Shown piece after piece: positions 33,634 to 41,208 of a stretch of DNA of 64,000 nucleotides (position 1 is the first letter of the stretch; every line of letters starts with the position of its first letter). The translations under genes and the position numbers were made by a program. A model generated the notes under the pieces. The model made no database searches. It had not been told where the DNA came from and saw only the letters and a list, made by a program, of their open reading frames with translations. Origin of the DNA: Nesterenkonia alkaliphila (lineage in GTDB: Bacteria; Actinomycetota; Actinomycetes; Actinomycetales; Micrococcaceae); NCBI RefSeq assembly GCF_009758175.1, contig NZ_WRPM01000101.1:62001-126000 (forward strand). The letters run 5' to 3'.

Positions 33634-33986
33634 TTTCCTCTCGGCTTGATGTGATGCACCGGCTGGGCCGCGCCATGGCTGACCCGACCCGGTCCCGGAT
33701 CCTTCTGTTTCTGCTTGATGGACCCGGGTATCCGGCGAAGCTAGCACGTGAGCTGGAGCTGACCCGCGCGAATGTCTCCAACCACCTGGCATGCCTGCGG
33801 GACTGCGGAATCGTAGTCGCCGAACCGGAGGGGCGGCAGACCCGCTATGAGATCGCTGACCCGCACCTCTCGCGGGCGCTGAACGCCCTGGTGGAGACCA
33901 CGCTGGCAGTCGACGAGGGCGCAGAGTGCTTTGATCCCGAATGCCCCGAAGGCTGCTGCACCAGTGACCGGCAGGGGCAGCAGTGA
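33624..33986 (+). CDS. cmtR: CmtR-like ArsR-family metal-sensing repressor
   Basis: 120-residue winged-helix repressor of the ArsR/SmtB family. From GTG 33624 the numbering aligns with Mycobacterium tuberculosis CmtR: the recognition helix ANVSNHLACLRDCG carries Cys57 and Cys61, and the C-terminal tail carries Cys102, exactly the three Cd/Pb ligands of CmtR. That agreement, plus the promoter placed 6 nt before the GTG, decides the start over the longer frame from 33588. The tail has additional cysteines (107, 111, 112). It should release its operator when Cd(II) or Pb(II) binds, derepressing itself and the P-type ATPase, whose start overlaps its stop (GTGA). Confidence 0.9.
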   Translation: MLTISSRLDVMHRLGRAMADPTRSRILLFLLDGPGYPAKLARELELTRANVSNHLACLRDCGIVVAEPEGRQTRYEIADPHLSRALNALVETTLAVDEGAECFDPECPEGCCTSDRQGQQ

Positions 33987-35905
33987 GCGTGGATGCCTGC
34001 GGATGTGCCCCCGGCAGCGACACTGCCGCTGGGCAGGCGGTTGACGCGCGCCGGTGGTGGCAGGATCGCAGCGTGCTGATCCCCCTGGCTTCTGGTCTTC
34101 TTCTGGGCACCGGCTGGGTGCTGGAGTGGACCGGAGTGGCGGATCAGGCCCCGCTCTCGGCTGTGGCGCTGGCGGCATTCTGGGGCAGTTTGCTGTTGGG
34201 AACATCGCAGTTCGTCCCCGGTGCACTGCGGATGCTCCTGGTGCGCCGCCGGCTGGGGATCGGACTGCTGATGACGATCAGCGCCACTGGCGCAGTAGCA
34301 CTGGGACATGTCGAAGAGGCCGCGGCGCTGGCGTTCCTGTACTCGATTGCTGAGGCCCTGGAGGACCGGGCGATGGACAAGGCCCGCTCCGGGCTGCGCT
34401 CCCTGCTGAGCCTACTGCCCAACAGTGCCACCATAATCGACGACGACGGCACACCACGTCAGGTGCCCGTGCCCTCCCTGGTGCCGGGTCAGCTGATCCG
34501 GGTGGCCGCAGGCACGCGCCTAGCCACCGACGGGATAGTCCGCACCGGGCACTCAGCCCTGGACACATCGGCGATCACCGGTGAGTCTATCCCGGTGGAG
34601 GCCGGTCCCGGTGATGAGGTGCTGGCCGGATCGGTTAACACCACCGGAGTGCTGGAGGTCGAGGCCACCGCTTCGGGCACGGAGAACTCACTGACCACTG
34701 TGGTTCGGCTGGTCGAGGAGGCCCAGGCGGAGAAGGGCAAACGCGCCCGCCTAGCGGATCGCATCGCCAGCCCCCTGGTACCAGGCGTTCTGGTGCTGGC
34801 AGCACTGATCGCGGCAGTGGGGTCAGTGCTCGGAGAGCCTGTGGAGTGGGTGACCCGGGCGATCATCGTGCTGGTGGCCGCCTCGCCCTGCGCCTTGGCG
34901 ATCTCTGTGCCGATCACTGTGGTCTCCGCCATCGGCGGGGGGAGCCGATTCGGGGTGATCATCAAGTCCGGGGCGGCATTCGAGCGACTGGGCCGGGTGA
35001 ATCACCTCGCTGTCGACAAGACCGGGACCCTCACCCGCAACCAGCCAACTGTCAGCGCCGTATTGACCACACCGGGACACTCCGAACAGCAGGTGCTGAC
35101 ATGGGCAACAGCTCTGGAAACGCACAGCACGCACCCCTTGGCGGCGGCTATCACCGCTGCTGCCCCGGGTGGCCGGCATGCCGCGGAGGTCGTCGAACTC
35201 CCCGGGCAGGGCATCACCGGAAGCGTCGAGAACAGGCGTATCGCAGTGGGCAACCCGCGATGGCTCACCTCGGGGCCACTGGCCCGGCAGGTGGCTGATC
35301 TGGAGCAGCGCGGCTGCACGGTAGTGGTGGTCCACCACAGTGGGCAGGTGGTCGGCGCTATCGGGGTTCGGGACGAGCTGCGCGACGGGGCGGCAGAGAC
35401 GATCGCAGCACTCGCCGCCGAGGGGGTCGGTGTCACCATGCTCACCGGCGACAACGCCCGCACGGCCCGTGCCCTAGCCACCGAAGCAGGGATCACTGAG
35501 GTGCAGGCAGAACTGCGCCCCGAAGACAAAGCCGAAGCGATCGCTGCCCTGCGAAGGCACCACCAGGTGGCGATGATCGGTGACGGCATCAATGACGCCC
35601 CTGCCCTGGCCTCTGCTGATGTGGGCATCGCAATGGGTGCCACCGGCTCGGATGCGGCCGTGGAGTCAGCAGATGTGGCCTTCACAGGAGAGGACATCCG
35701 CCTGCTCCCCCAGGCCCTCGCGCACGCACGGCGGGGGCGGACGATCATCAACCAGAACATCATCCTGTCCCTGGTGCTGATCGCGGTGCTGCCGCCGCTG
35801 GCGCTGTTCGGCGTGATCGGTCTGGCCGCCGTGGTCCTGGTCCACGAACTCGCCGAAGTCATCATCATCCTCAACGGCCTCCGCGCCGCGGGCCGCAGAC
35901 TCTGA
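33983..35905 (+). CDS. Heavy-metal-exporting P1B-type ATPase
   Basis: 640-residue membrane pump with no N-terminal HMA domain, only a short CGC-containing leader. P-type signatures in order: TGES (about 198), the metal-site SPC in AASPCALAISVP (about 302), phosphorylation DKTGTLT (about 344), an HP motif in ETHSTHPLAAAI, TGDNARTA, and GDGINDAPALA (about 532). The final helix contains HELAEVIIILNGLR, similar in position to the HE motif of P1B-4 pumps. Being coupled to a CmtR-like sensor by a 4-nt overlap, it most likely exports Cd, Pb or Zn, as CtpG does beside CmtR in mycobacteria; Co cannot be excluded. A hairpin terminator follows at 35952-36000. Confidence 0.93.
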   Translation: MSVDACGCAPGSDTAAGQAVDARRWWQDRSVLIPLASGLLLGTGWVLEWTGVADQAPLSAVALAAFWGSLLLGTSQFVPGALRMLLVRRRLGIGLLMTISATGAVALGHVEEAAALAFLYSIAEALEDRAMDKARSGLRSLLSLLPNSATIIDDDGTPRQVPVPSLVPGQLIRVAAGTRLATDGIVRTGHSALDTSAITGESIPVEAGPGDEVLAGSVNTTGVLEVEATASGTENSLTTVVRLVEEAQAEKGKRARLADRIASPLVPGVLVLAALIAAVGSVLGEPVEWVTRAIIVLVAASPCALAISVPITVVSAIGGGSRFGVIIKSGAAFERLGRVNHLAVDKTGTLTRNQPTVSAVLTTPGHSEQQVLTWATALETHSTHPLAAAITAAAPGGRHAAEVVELPGQGITGSVENRRIAVGNPRWLTSGPLARQVADLEQRGCTVVVVHHSGQVVGAIGVRDELRDGAAETIAALAAEGVGVTMLTGDNARTARALATEAGITEVQAELRPEDKAEAIAALRRHHQVAMIGDGINDAPALASADVGIAMGATGSDAAVESADVAFTGEDIRLLPQALAHARRGRTIINQNIILSLVLIAVLPPLALFGVIGLAAVVLVHELAEVIIILNGLRAAGRRL

Positions 35906-35951
35906 CCCTGCTTGGGGCGGGGCCCGGGACCCCGCAGCGGAGCCTACAACG

Positions 35952-36000
35952 GCGAAACCCGGCCTGGGTCAGGATCTCTCCTGATCAGACCGGGTTTCGC
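35952..36000. terminator. Bidirectional hairpin between the metal ATPase gene and tRNA-Leu
   Basis: GCGAAACCCGG (35952-35962) pairs perfectly with CCGGGTTTCGC (35990-36000), enclosing an inner stem TCAGGA/TCCTGA (35969-35974, 35979-35984) with a TCTC loop. No long T tract. Its place between convergent units suggests termination from both sides. Confidence 0.6.
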
Positions 36001-36040
36001 TTCGGGTCGGGGGCCGCCGTGATGGCGATCCCTGACGCAG

Positions 36041-36127
36041 TGCGCGGAGCGGGACTTGAACCCGCACCCTCATTATTAGAGGACTAGCACCTCAAGCTAG
36101 CGCGTCTACCTATTCCGCCACCCGCGC
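36041..36127 (-). tRNA. tRNA-Leu (anticodon GAG)
   Basis: An 87-nt class II tRNA. Acceptor GCGCGGG pairs with TCCGCGC (one G-T), discriminator A, T arm GCGGG-TTCAAGT-CCCGC, anticodon stem CTAGC/GCTAG with loop TTGAGGT giving anticodon GAG (reads CUC/CUU), and a long variable arm typical of tRNA-Leu. CCA is not encoded. It lies between the ATPase terminator and rpmE2. Confidence 0.95.
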
Positions 36128-36231
36128 AGGTGCTTCGCTGCTCACTTCTTCGAGCCAAGAAACTCTAGCACGTGAGCAGCCGAAGCGCCGAACCGCCCGG
36201 AGTGAACCAGGCAGGCGGCGCCGACAACTTC

Positions 36232-36489
36232 TTACTTCTTGCCGCCGAAGCCTGCGAAGCGCTTGTTGAACTTGTCCACACGGCCGGCGGAGTCCATGAT
36301 CCGCTGCTTGCCGGTGTAGAAGGGGTGCGATGCAGCGGAGATCTCCACATCGATCACCGGGTAGGTGTTTCCATCCTCCCACTCCATGGTCTTCTCGGAG
36401 GTGGCGGTGGAGCGGGTGAGCACCTTCTCGCCGGAGGAGAGGTCGTTGAAGATCACCGGCTTGTAGGTCGGGTGAATATCAGTCTTCAT
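36232..36489 (-). CDS. rpmE2: 50S ribosomal protein L31 type B
   Basis: 85-residue zinc-free L31 (type B): [16 protein letters not shown] at the start, [11 protein letters not shown]-like segment and a basic end [13 protein letters not shown]. It lacks the CxxC pairs of zinc-binding L31, and in many actinobacteria such paralogues replace the zinc form when zinc is scarce, under Zur. I see no clear Zur box. A plausible promoter is GTGACG (36616-36621), 17-nt spacer, TAAGAT (36593-36598), giving a leader of about 95 nt. AAGGA precedes the ATG by 10 nt. Confidence 0.95.
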   Translation of the reverse strand: MKTDIHPTYKPVIFNDLSSGEKVLTRSTATSEKTMEWEDGNTYPVIDVEISAASHPFYTGKQRIMDSAGRVDKFNKRFAGFGGKK

Positions 36490-36592
36490 AGTGTCAGTGT
36501 CCTTTTCTTGCGCCGCTGGTCCCTGTCAGAACAGGGCTGCCAGAAGCTGGGAGACATTCAAAGTGTGCAGACCGCGGCACGGCCAACGCTCT

Positions 36593-36621
36593 ATCTTACA
36601 GCACGACGCCGCCGGCGTCAC
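36593..36621 (-). promoter_or_regulatory. Candidate rpmE2 promoter
   Basis: Minus-strand GTGACG (36616-36621), spacer 17, TAAGAT (36593-36598). The remaining sequence up to the AbgT gene at 36769 is a pyrimidine-rich stretch (TCCCTCCCTCC around 36657-36668) in which I see no gene. Confidence 0.4.
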
Positions 36622-36768
36622 CCTGCGGTGCCGTACTCACCGACTCCCGCCCCACTCCCTCCCTCCCTCCGGCCGGCACCAGAGCGCACCAGGATCTGAT
36701 TGAAGTCTCCCCAGGAACCTCCTACATTGGAAGGCACCTGACACCGACCCAAGAAGCTGAGCCACCCG

Positions 36769-38406
36769 ATGAGCACCCCACCGCAGGAGCCAGAGCAGCA
36801 GGACACAGAGCACACCGAGAACGCCGAGCCGGCGGATACCGTCGCCGCCGGCAGTGGAACTTTGGAGTCCGGGAAGCGGAAAGGGTTCTTCCAGAAGTTC
36901 CTGGACTTCATCGAATGGGCCGGCAATAAGCTACCGCATCCGGTCACCCTCTTCGCACTGCTGGCGCTGCTGGTGGTGCTGCTGTCCTGGCTGCTATCCC
37001 AGATCGGCCTCAGCGTCGAGGATCCTCTGGAGGGCGAGACCGTGGAGGTCTTCAACCTGCTCTCCGCCGAGGGCGTGGAGTGGATGTTCACCTCCGCGGT
37101 GGACAACTTCATCGGCTTCGCCCCGCTGGGGGTGGTGCTGGCCACCATGATCGGCATCGGTATGGCCGAGTCCACCGGGCTGATCGGCACCGCCCTTCGC
37201 AGCTTCATCCTGGCGATCCCCCGGACCCTGGTGACATTCGCCATCGTCTTCGCCGGCATCATGTCCTCCGTGGCCTCAGACGCCGGCTACGTGGTGCTTC
37301 CTCCGCTGGCCGCCATCCTGTTCGTAGCCCTGGGCCGGCACCCGCTGGCCGGCATCGCCGCAGCCTTCGCCGGGGTCTCTGCCGGGTTCAGCGCCAACCT
37401 GCTGCTCTCCGGGACCGATGTGATGCTCGGTGAGCTGACCATCGAGGCCGCTGCCACCATCAACCCGGACTATGCCGACCAGATGAACCTGGCCATGAAC
37501 TACTGGTTCATCATCGTCTCCACCTTCGTGCTGGCCATCGCCGGCACGCTGGTCAGCCAGTTCATCGTGGAGCCCCGGTTGGGCAAGTGGACCGGCGAGG
37601 GCGTGATCGAGGGTGAGGACCAGGCCAAGCTGAAGATCACGCCCACTGAGAAGAAAGGCCTGATCTGGGCCGGAATCTCGCTGCTCATCACCGCAGCTCT
37701 GCTCCTGCTGCTCATCGTTCCGCCGAACGCTCCGATGCGCGGTGAGGACGGCGCCGTGGTGGAGTCACCGTTCATGAGCTCGCTGGCGATCATCCTGGTG
37801 GTGGTGTTCTTTGTGCCCGGACTGGTCTACGGGATCGTCACCAACGTGGTGAAGAACGACACCGACGCAGTCAACCACATATCGAAGTACCTGGCCGGTA
37901 TGGCCATGTTCCTGGTGCTGGCCTTCACCGCCGGGCAGTTCATCGCCTACTTCGACCAGACCAACCTCGGGCTGATCGTCTCCGTCCTGGGAGCCGACGC
38001 CCTGGACTCCATCAACCTCACCGGCATCCCACTGGTGATCGTGTTCATGCTCTTCGTCGGCATCGTCAACCTGTTCATCGGCTCGGCCTCAGCGAAGTGG
38101 GCCATGCTGGCCCCGATCATGGTGCCGATCATGATGCAGCTGGGAATCTCCCCAGAGTTCACCCAGGCCGCCTACCGCGTCTCGGACTCGGCCACAAATA
38201 TCCTCAGCCCGCTGATGACCTACTTCGCGCTGATCATCGTGGTGGCCCAGCGCTATGACAAGCGGATCGGTATCGGCTCGCTAGTCTCGGTGATGCTGCC
38301 GTACTCACTGGCCTTCTGGGCAGTCTGGACGGTGATGACCATCGGCTGGATGGGCCTTGACCTGCCGCTGGGCCCCAACGCCCCGATCTACTACGAGGGC
38401 CCGTAA
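36769..38406 (+). CDS. AbgT-family transporter
   Basis: 545-residue polytopic membrane protein of the AbgT family (AbgT/MtrF): a charged N-terminal tail, then FLDFIEWAGNKLPHPVTLFALL opening the first helix, GIGMAESTGLIGTALRS, the re-entrant region SSVASDAGYVVLPPLAAILF, and FIGSASAKWAMLAPIMVPIMM near the C terminus, about eleven helices in all. Members import p-aminobenzoyl-glutamate or export p-aminobenzoate and sulfonamides; which applies here is not evident. It stands alone and ends 3 nt before the convergent TauE/SafE gene. Confidence 0.93.
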   Translation: MSTPPQEPEQQDTEHTENAEPADTVAAGSGTLESGKRKGFFQKFLDFIEWAGNKLPHPVTLFALLALLVVLLSWLLSQIGLSVEDPLEGETVEVFNLLSAEGVEWMFTSAVDNFIGFAPLGVVLATMIGIGMAESTGLIGTALRSFILAIPRTLVTFAIVFAGIMSSVASDAGYVVLPPLAAILFVALGRHPLAGIAAAFAGVSAGFSANLLLSGTDVMLGELTIEAAATINPDYADQMNLAMNYWFIIVSTFVLAIAGTLVSQFIVEPRLGKWTGEGVIEGEDQAKLKITPTEKKGLIWAGISLLITAALLLLLIVPPNAPMRGEDGAVVESPFMSSLAIILVVVFFVPGLVYGIVTNVVKNDTDAVNHISKYLAGMAMFLVLAFTAGQFIAYFDQTNLGLIVSVLGADALDSINLTGIPLVIVFMLFVGIVNLFIGSASAKWAMLAPIMVPIMMQLGISPEFTQAAYRVSDSATNILSPLMTYFALIIVVAQRYDKRIGIGSLVSVMLPYSLAFWAVWTVMTIGWMGLDLPLGPNAPIYYEGP

Positions 38407-38409
38407 GGA

Positions 38410-39300
38410 CTAACTCAGCAGGTTGTTGAGCATCACGGCCAGGGCGACCAGGCCCAGGGTGATGATCACCCCGCGCAGCACCACCGGGGAGAGTTTGCGG
38501 CCCAACCAGGCCCCGAGCAGTCCGCCCAGAGTAGAGCCTGCAGCGATGATCGCCACCACTCCCCAGAGGATCACCCGGTCATCAGGGTCACGGATCAGGT
38601 AGTCGACCACCAGATAGCTGACTGCCGCGGTGAGGTTCACAAAGGCCACCAGCAGGTTCTTCACTCCGTTGGCCTGCTGCATAGTGGCAGCCAGCAGCAC
38701 CCCCATGATGCCCATCAGGAGAATCCCCTGGGCAGCCACGAAGTATCCGCCGTAGATCCCAGCCAGGAACACCAGCAGAATCAGCGGCCAGCGCACCGAC
38801 TCAGCTGCCTTGCGCGCCACCGTCTCAGCAGAGTCCTCCTCCTGAGGCGTCTGCGGGTCATCATCCTCCACCCGCTCGGCCGCCCGGCGCTTGACCCAGG
38901 CGGCCAACTTCGGCTGGGCGATTACCAGCCCCAGCGAAATCACGATCAGCACCGGGGCCACCGTGCCGAAGACCTCCTCCGGCAAAGTGATCAACAGGGT
39001 CGCCCCGATCACCCCACCCACAAACGAGGCCGGGATCAGCTTTGCCAGCACCGATCGAACCTGGATGATCTCGCGCCGATACCCCCAGGCCCCGGTGAAG
39101 TTGCCCGCGATCAGCCCCATCGCATTCGAGACAGTGGCTGAGACCGGCGGGATCCCCATGGCCACCAACACCGGAAACGTCACCAAGGTCCCAGAACCCA
39201 CCACCGCGTTGATCGCACCAGCCCATACCGCAGCCAGCAGAATCAGCAGCAGCAGGCCCAGCCCCAGGCCATGCAGCTCAAACTCAAGCAGTGCCTCCAA
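38410..39300 (-). CDS. TauE/SafE-family sulfite/sulfonate permease
   Basis: 296-residue membrane protein with about eight helices in two halves, each opening with the family pattern: AGAINAVVGSGTLVTFPVLVAMG first and AGIYGGYFVAAQGILLMGIMG second. A charged cytoplasmic loop (about 140-175, acidic) links them. The family exports sulfite, sulfoacetate or related anions; substrate here is unknown. Starts 4 nt downstream of the ABC ATPase stop, so the two are probably one transcript, though no functional tie is obvious. Confidence 0.9.
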   Translation of the reverse strand: MEALLEFELHGLGLGLLLLILLAAVWAGAINAVVGSGTLVTFPVLVAMGIPPVSATVSNAMGLIAGNFTGAWGYRREIIQVRSVLAKLIPASFVGGVIGATLLITLPEEVFGTVAPVLIVISLGLVIAQPKLAAWVKRRAAERVEDDDPQTPQEEDSAETVARKAAESVRWPLILLVFLAGIYGGYFVAAQGILLMGIMGVLLAATMQQANGVKNLLVAFVNLTAAVSYLVVDYLIRDPDDRVILWGVVAIIAAGSTLGGLLGAWLGRKLSPVVLRGVIITLGLVALAVMLNNLLS

Positions 39301-39304
39301 CAGG

Positions 39305-40090
39305 TCAGCTCTTCTTGAAAGCGCTGTAGCGGCCCTCGCGCTCCACCAGCTCCAGGGGCACCTCGAAGGTCTCCGACAGGTTCTCCGAGGTCAGGGTCTC
39401 CCCCATGGGACCGGCGGCCACCAGCTCGCCGTCGCGCAGCAGCAGCACATGGGTGAAGCCGGGCGGGATCTCCTCCAGATGGTGGGTGACCAGCACTGTG
39501 GCCGGAGCATCCTCCCAGTCCACCAGCTCAGAAATCGAGGAGACCAGCTCTTCACGCCCGGCCAGGTCCAGGCCGGCGCCGGGCTCATCGAGCAGCAGCA
39601 GCTCGGGGTCAGTCATCAGTGCGCGGGCGATCTGGACCCGCTTGCGCTCCCCCTCACTGAGCGTGGAGAAGGGCCGGTCGAACACCGTGCCCACACCCCA
39701 GGCATTGAGCAGGCCGAAGGCCCGGCGCTCGTCCAATCGCTCATACTGCTCGCGCCACCTCCCGGTCACCCCATAGGCCGCGGTGAGCACCGTGTTCAGC
39801 GCAGTCTCATGGCCGGGAATGGAGTTCGCCACCGCATTGGAGCACAGTCCGATCCGCGGGCGCAGCTCGAACACATCCACCGCTCCCAGGGTCTCGTCCA
39901 GCACCTGAGCGGTCCCTGTGGTGGGGAACAGCCGGCCGGAGGCGATCTGCAGCAGGGTGGTCTTGCCCGCCCCGTTGGGCCCCAGGATCACCCAGCGCTG
40001 CCCCTCCTGGATCTGGAAGCTGACATTGTTGAGCAGCAGTTTGCGGCCGCGGCGCACAGTGACGCCCTGGAGATTCAGCACGGGACTCAT
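39305..40090 (-). CDS. ABC transporter ATP-binding protein, molybdate/photorepair-like
   Basis: 261-residue ATPase subunit: Walker A LGPNGAGKTTLL (about residue 37), Q-loop region, signature LSEGERKRVQIARAL, Walker B LLLLDEPGAGLD and the H-switch THH. The pattern STLSEGERKRV and the THHLEEIPPGFTHVLLLRDG end resemble stand-alone ATPases of the YlmA type, which lack a partner permease gene, as here. Start ATG 40090 lies 7 nt after TAGTGT; the longer open frame to 40315 runs into the divergent serB. Partner and substrate are unknown. Confidence 0.9.
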   Translation of the reverse strand: MSPVLNLQGVTVRRGRKLLLNNVSFQIQEGQRWVILGPNGAGKTTLLQIASGRLFPTTGTAQVLDETLGAVDVFELRPRIGLCSNAVANSIPGHETALNTVLTAAYGVTGRWREQYERLDERRAFGLLNAWGVGTVFDRPFSTLSEGERKRVQIARALMTDPELLLLDEPGAGLDLAGREELVSSISELVDWEDAPATVLVTHHLEEIPPGFTHVLLLRDGELVAAGPMGETLTSENLSETFEVPLELVEREGRYSAFKKS

Positions 40091-40139
40091 GGGCCCAACA
40101 CTACCGAACCCGAGCAGCAGAGATAGGCTGAGACGCGCT
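40091..40139. promoter_or_regulatory. Divergent promoters, ABC ATPase and serB
   Basis: Minus strand: TAGTGT (40098-40103), 7 nt before the ATPase ATG. Plus strand: TAGGCT (40124-40129), 10 nt before the serB ATG. Both leave no or almost no leader. Confidence 0.4.
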
Positions 40140-41096
40140 ATGACTGACCTGCCTGCCGGAGCCGTGGCGATGATCGCCGCCGAGAACCTCGAGCCCGCCC
40201 TGATCCGTTCCCTCACCGCTGAGTTCGGGCGCCGCGGCCTGATGCATGCGGCGCAGTCCGCCCAGTTCAGCACAGCCGGCGGCCCTGTGCAGGCCGTGCG
40301 GTGGGCGGTCTCCATGGAGGACTACGACGACCCCAGCGGCACCGACTGGCTGGGCTCGCTGCTGGACACCGCTGCAGAGCAGCTTGCGCACGACGCCGTC
40401 ACCACCACTGTGCTGCCCGCCGCCCAGCGGCTTCCGGACTCACCTTCAATGCTGATTATGGATGTGGACTCCACACTGATCGATCAGGAGGTCATCGACC
40501 TGCTCGCCGCCCATGCCGGGCGCGAGGCGGAGGTGGCCGAAATCACCGAACGCGCTATGCGCGGCGAGCTGGACTTCACCCAGAGCCTGCACGCCCGGGT
40601 CAGCGCCCTGGCCGGGCTGCCCGACACAGTTCTTCATGAAACCTTCCAGAAGGTGACCCCCACCTCAGGTGCCCAGCAGCTGATCGGTGCCTGGCGGCGT
40701 CGTGCCTGGCCGGTGTTCGCCGTCTCCGGCGGGTTCGTCCAGATCCTGGCGCCGCTGGCCGAACAGCTGGGCCTGACCGGCTATGACGCCAACACCCTGG
40801 AGGTGGCCGACGGCCAGCTCACCGGCCGGGTCACCGGTGAAGTGGTGGACCGCAGCGTCAAACGCCAACGCCTGCTGGACTGGGCCGGCGACCAGGGCGT
40901 GGCTGTTCAGCATGTGGTCGGGGTGGGCGATGGAGCCAATGACCTGGATATGGTGAGTACAGCAGGCATCGGAGTGGCCTTCTGCGCCAAACCAGCATTG
41001 GCCGGACAGGCTGATCTGGTGATCGAGCATCGCAGCATGGAGCTGATCGGCTTCGCGCTGGGGCTCTCGCAAGACGAACCGGCCCGCCCCGGGTAG
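40140..41096 (+). CDS. serB: Phosphoserine phosphatase
   Basis: 318-residue HAD phosphatase finishing serine biosynthesis. The N-terminal 95 residues form an ACT-like regulatory region; the catalytic part has MLIMDVDSTLIDQEVIDLLA (nucleophile Asp), FAVSGGFVQIL (motif II serine), the lysine in VDRSVKRQRL, and VGVGDGANDLDMV (motif III metal site). It acts in the cytosol. ATG 40140 is chosen because homology and the -10-like TAGGCT agree; the frame extends upstream only as antisense to the ABC gene. Followed 112 bp later by tkt. Confidence 0.95.
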   Translation: MTDLPAGAVAMIAAENLEPALIRSLTAEFGRRGLMHAAQSAQFSTAGGPVQAVRWAVSMEDYDDPSGTDWLGSLLDTAAEQLAHDAVTTTVLPAAQRLPDSPSMLIMDVDSTLIDQEVIDLLAAHAGREAEVAEITERAMRGELDFTQSLHARVSALAGLPDTVLHETFQKVTPTSGAQQLIGAWRRRAWPVFAVSGGFVQILAPLAEQLGLTGYDANTLEVADGQLTGRVTGEVVDRSVKRQRLLDWAGDQGVAVQHVVGVGDGANDLDMVSTAGIGVAFCAKPALAGQADLVIEHRSMELIGFALGLSQDEPARPG

Positions 41097-41208
41097 GCTG
41101 GAGTGAGTGGGCTCACGCCAGCTGGCCTGAGCTCAACCCCGGCACAAGGGCGTGCCTCCGCATAAGCCCCCTTTGTAGAGACGAATCACCGCTTGGAGGA
41201 CACTCACA

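Noticed and set aside
36490-36768. Small gene or Zur box between rpmE2 and abgT
   Set aside because: No open frame with a ribosome site and no convincing Zur palindrome; only a candidate rpmE2 promoter.
41117-41126. Perfect palindrome GCCAGCTGGC between serB and tkt
   Set aside because: Short, no loop or T tract, and nothing ties it to a known operator; noted only. The nearby GGCAC/GTGCC hairpin is also weak.
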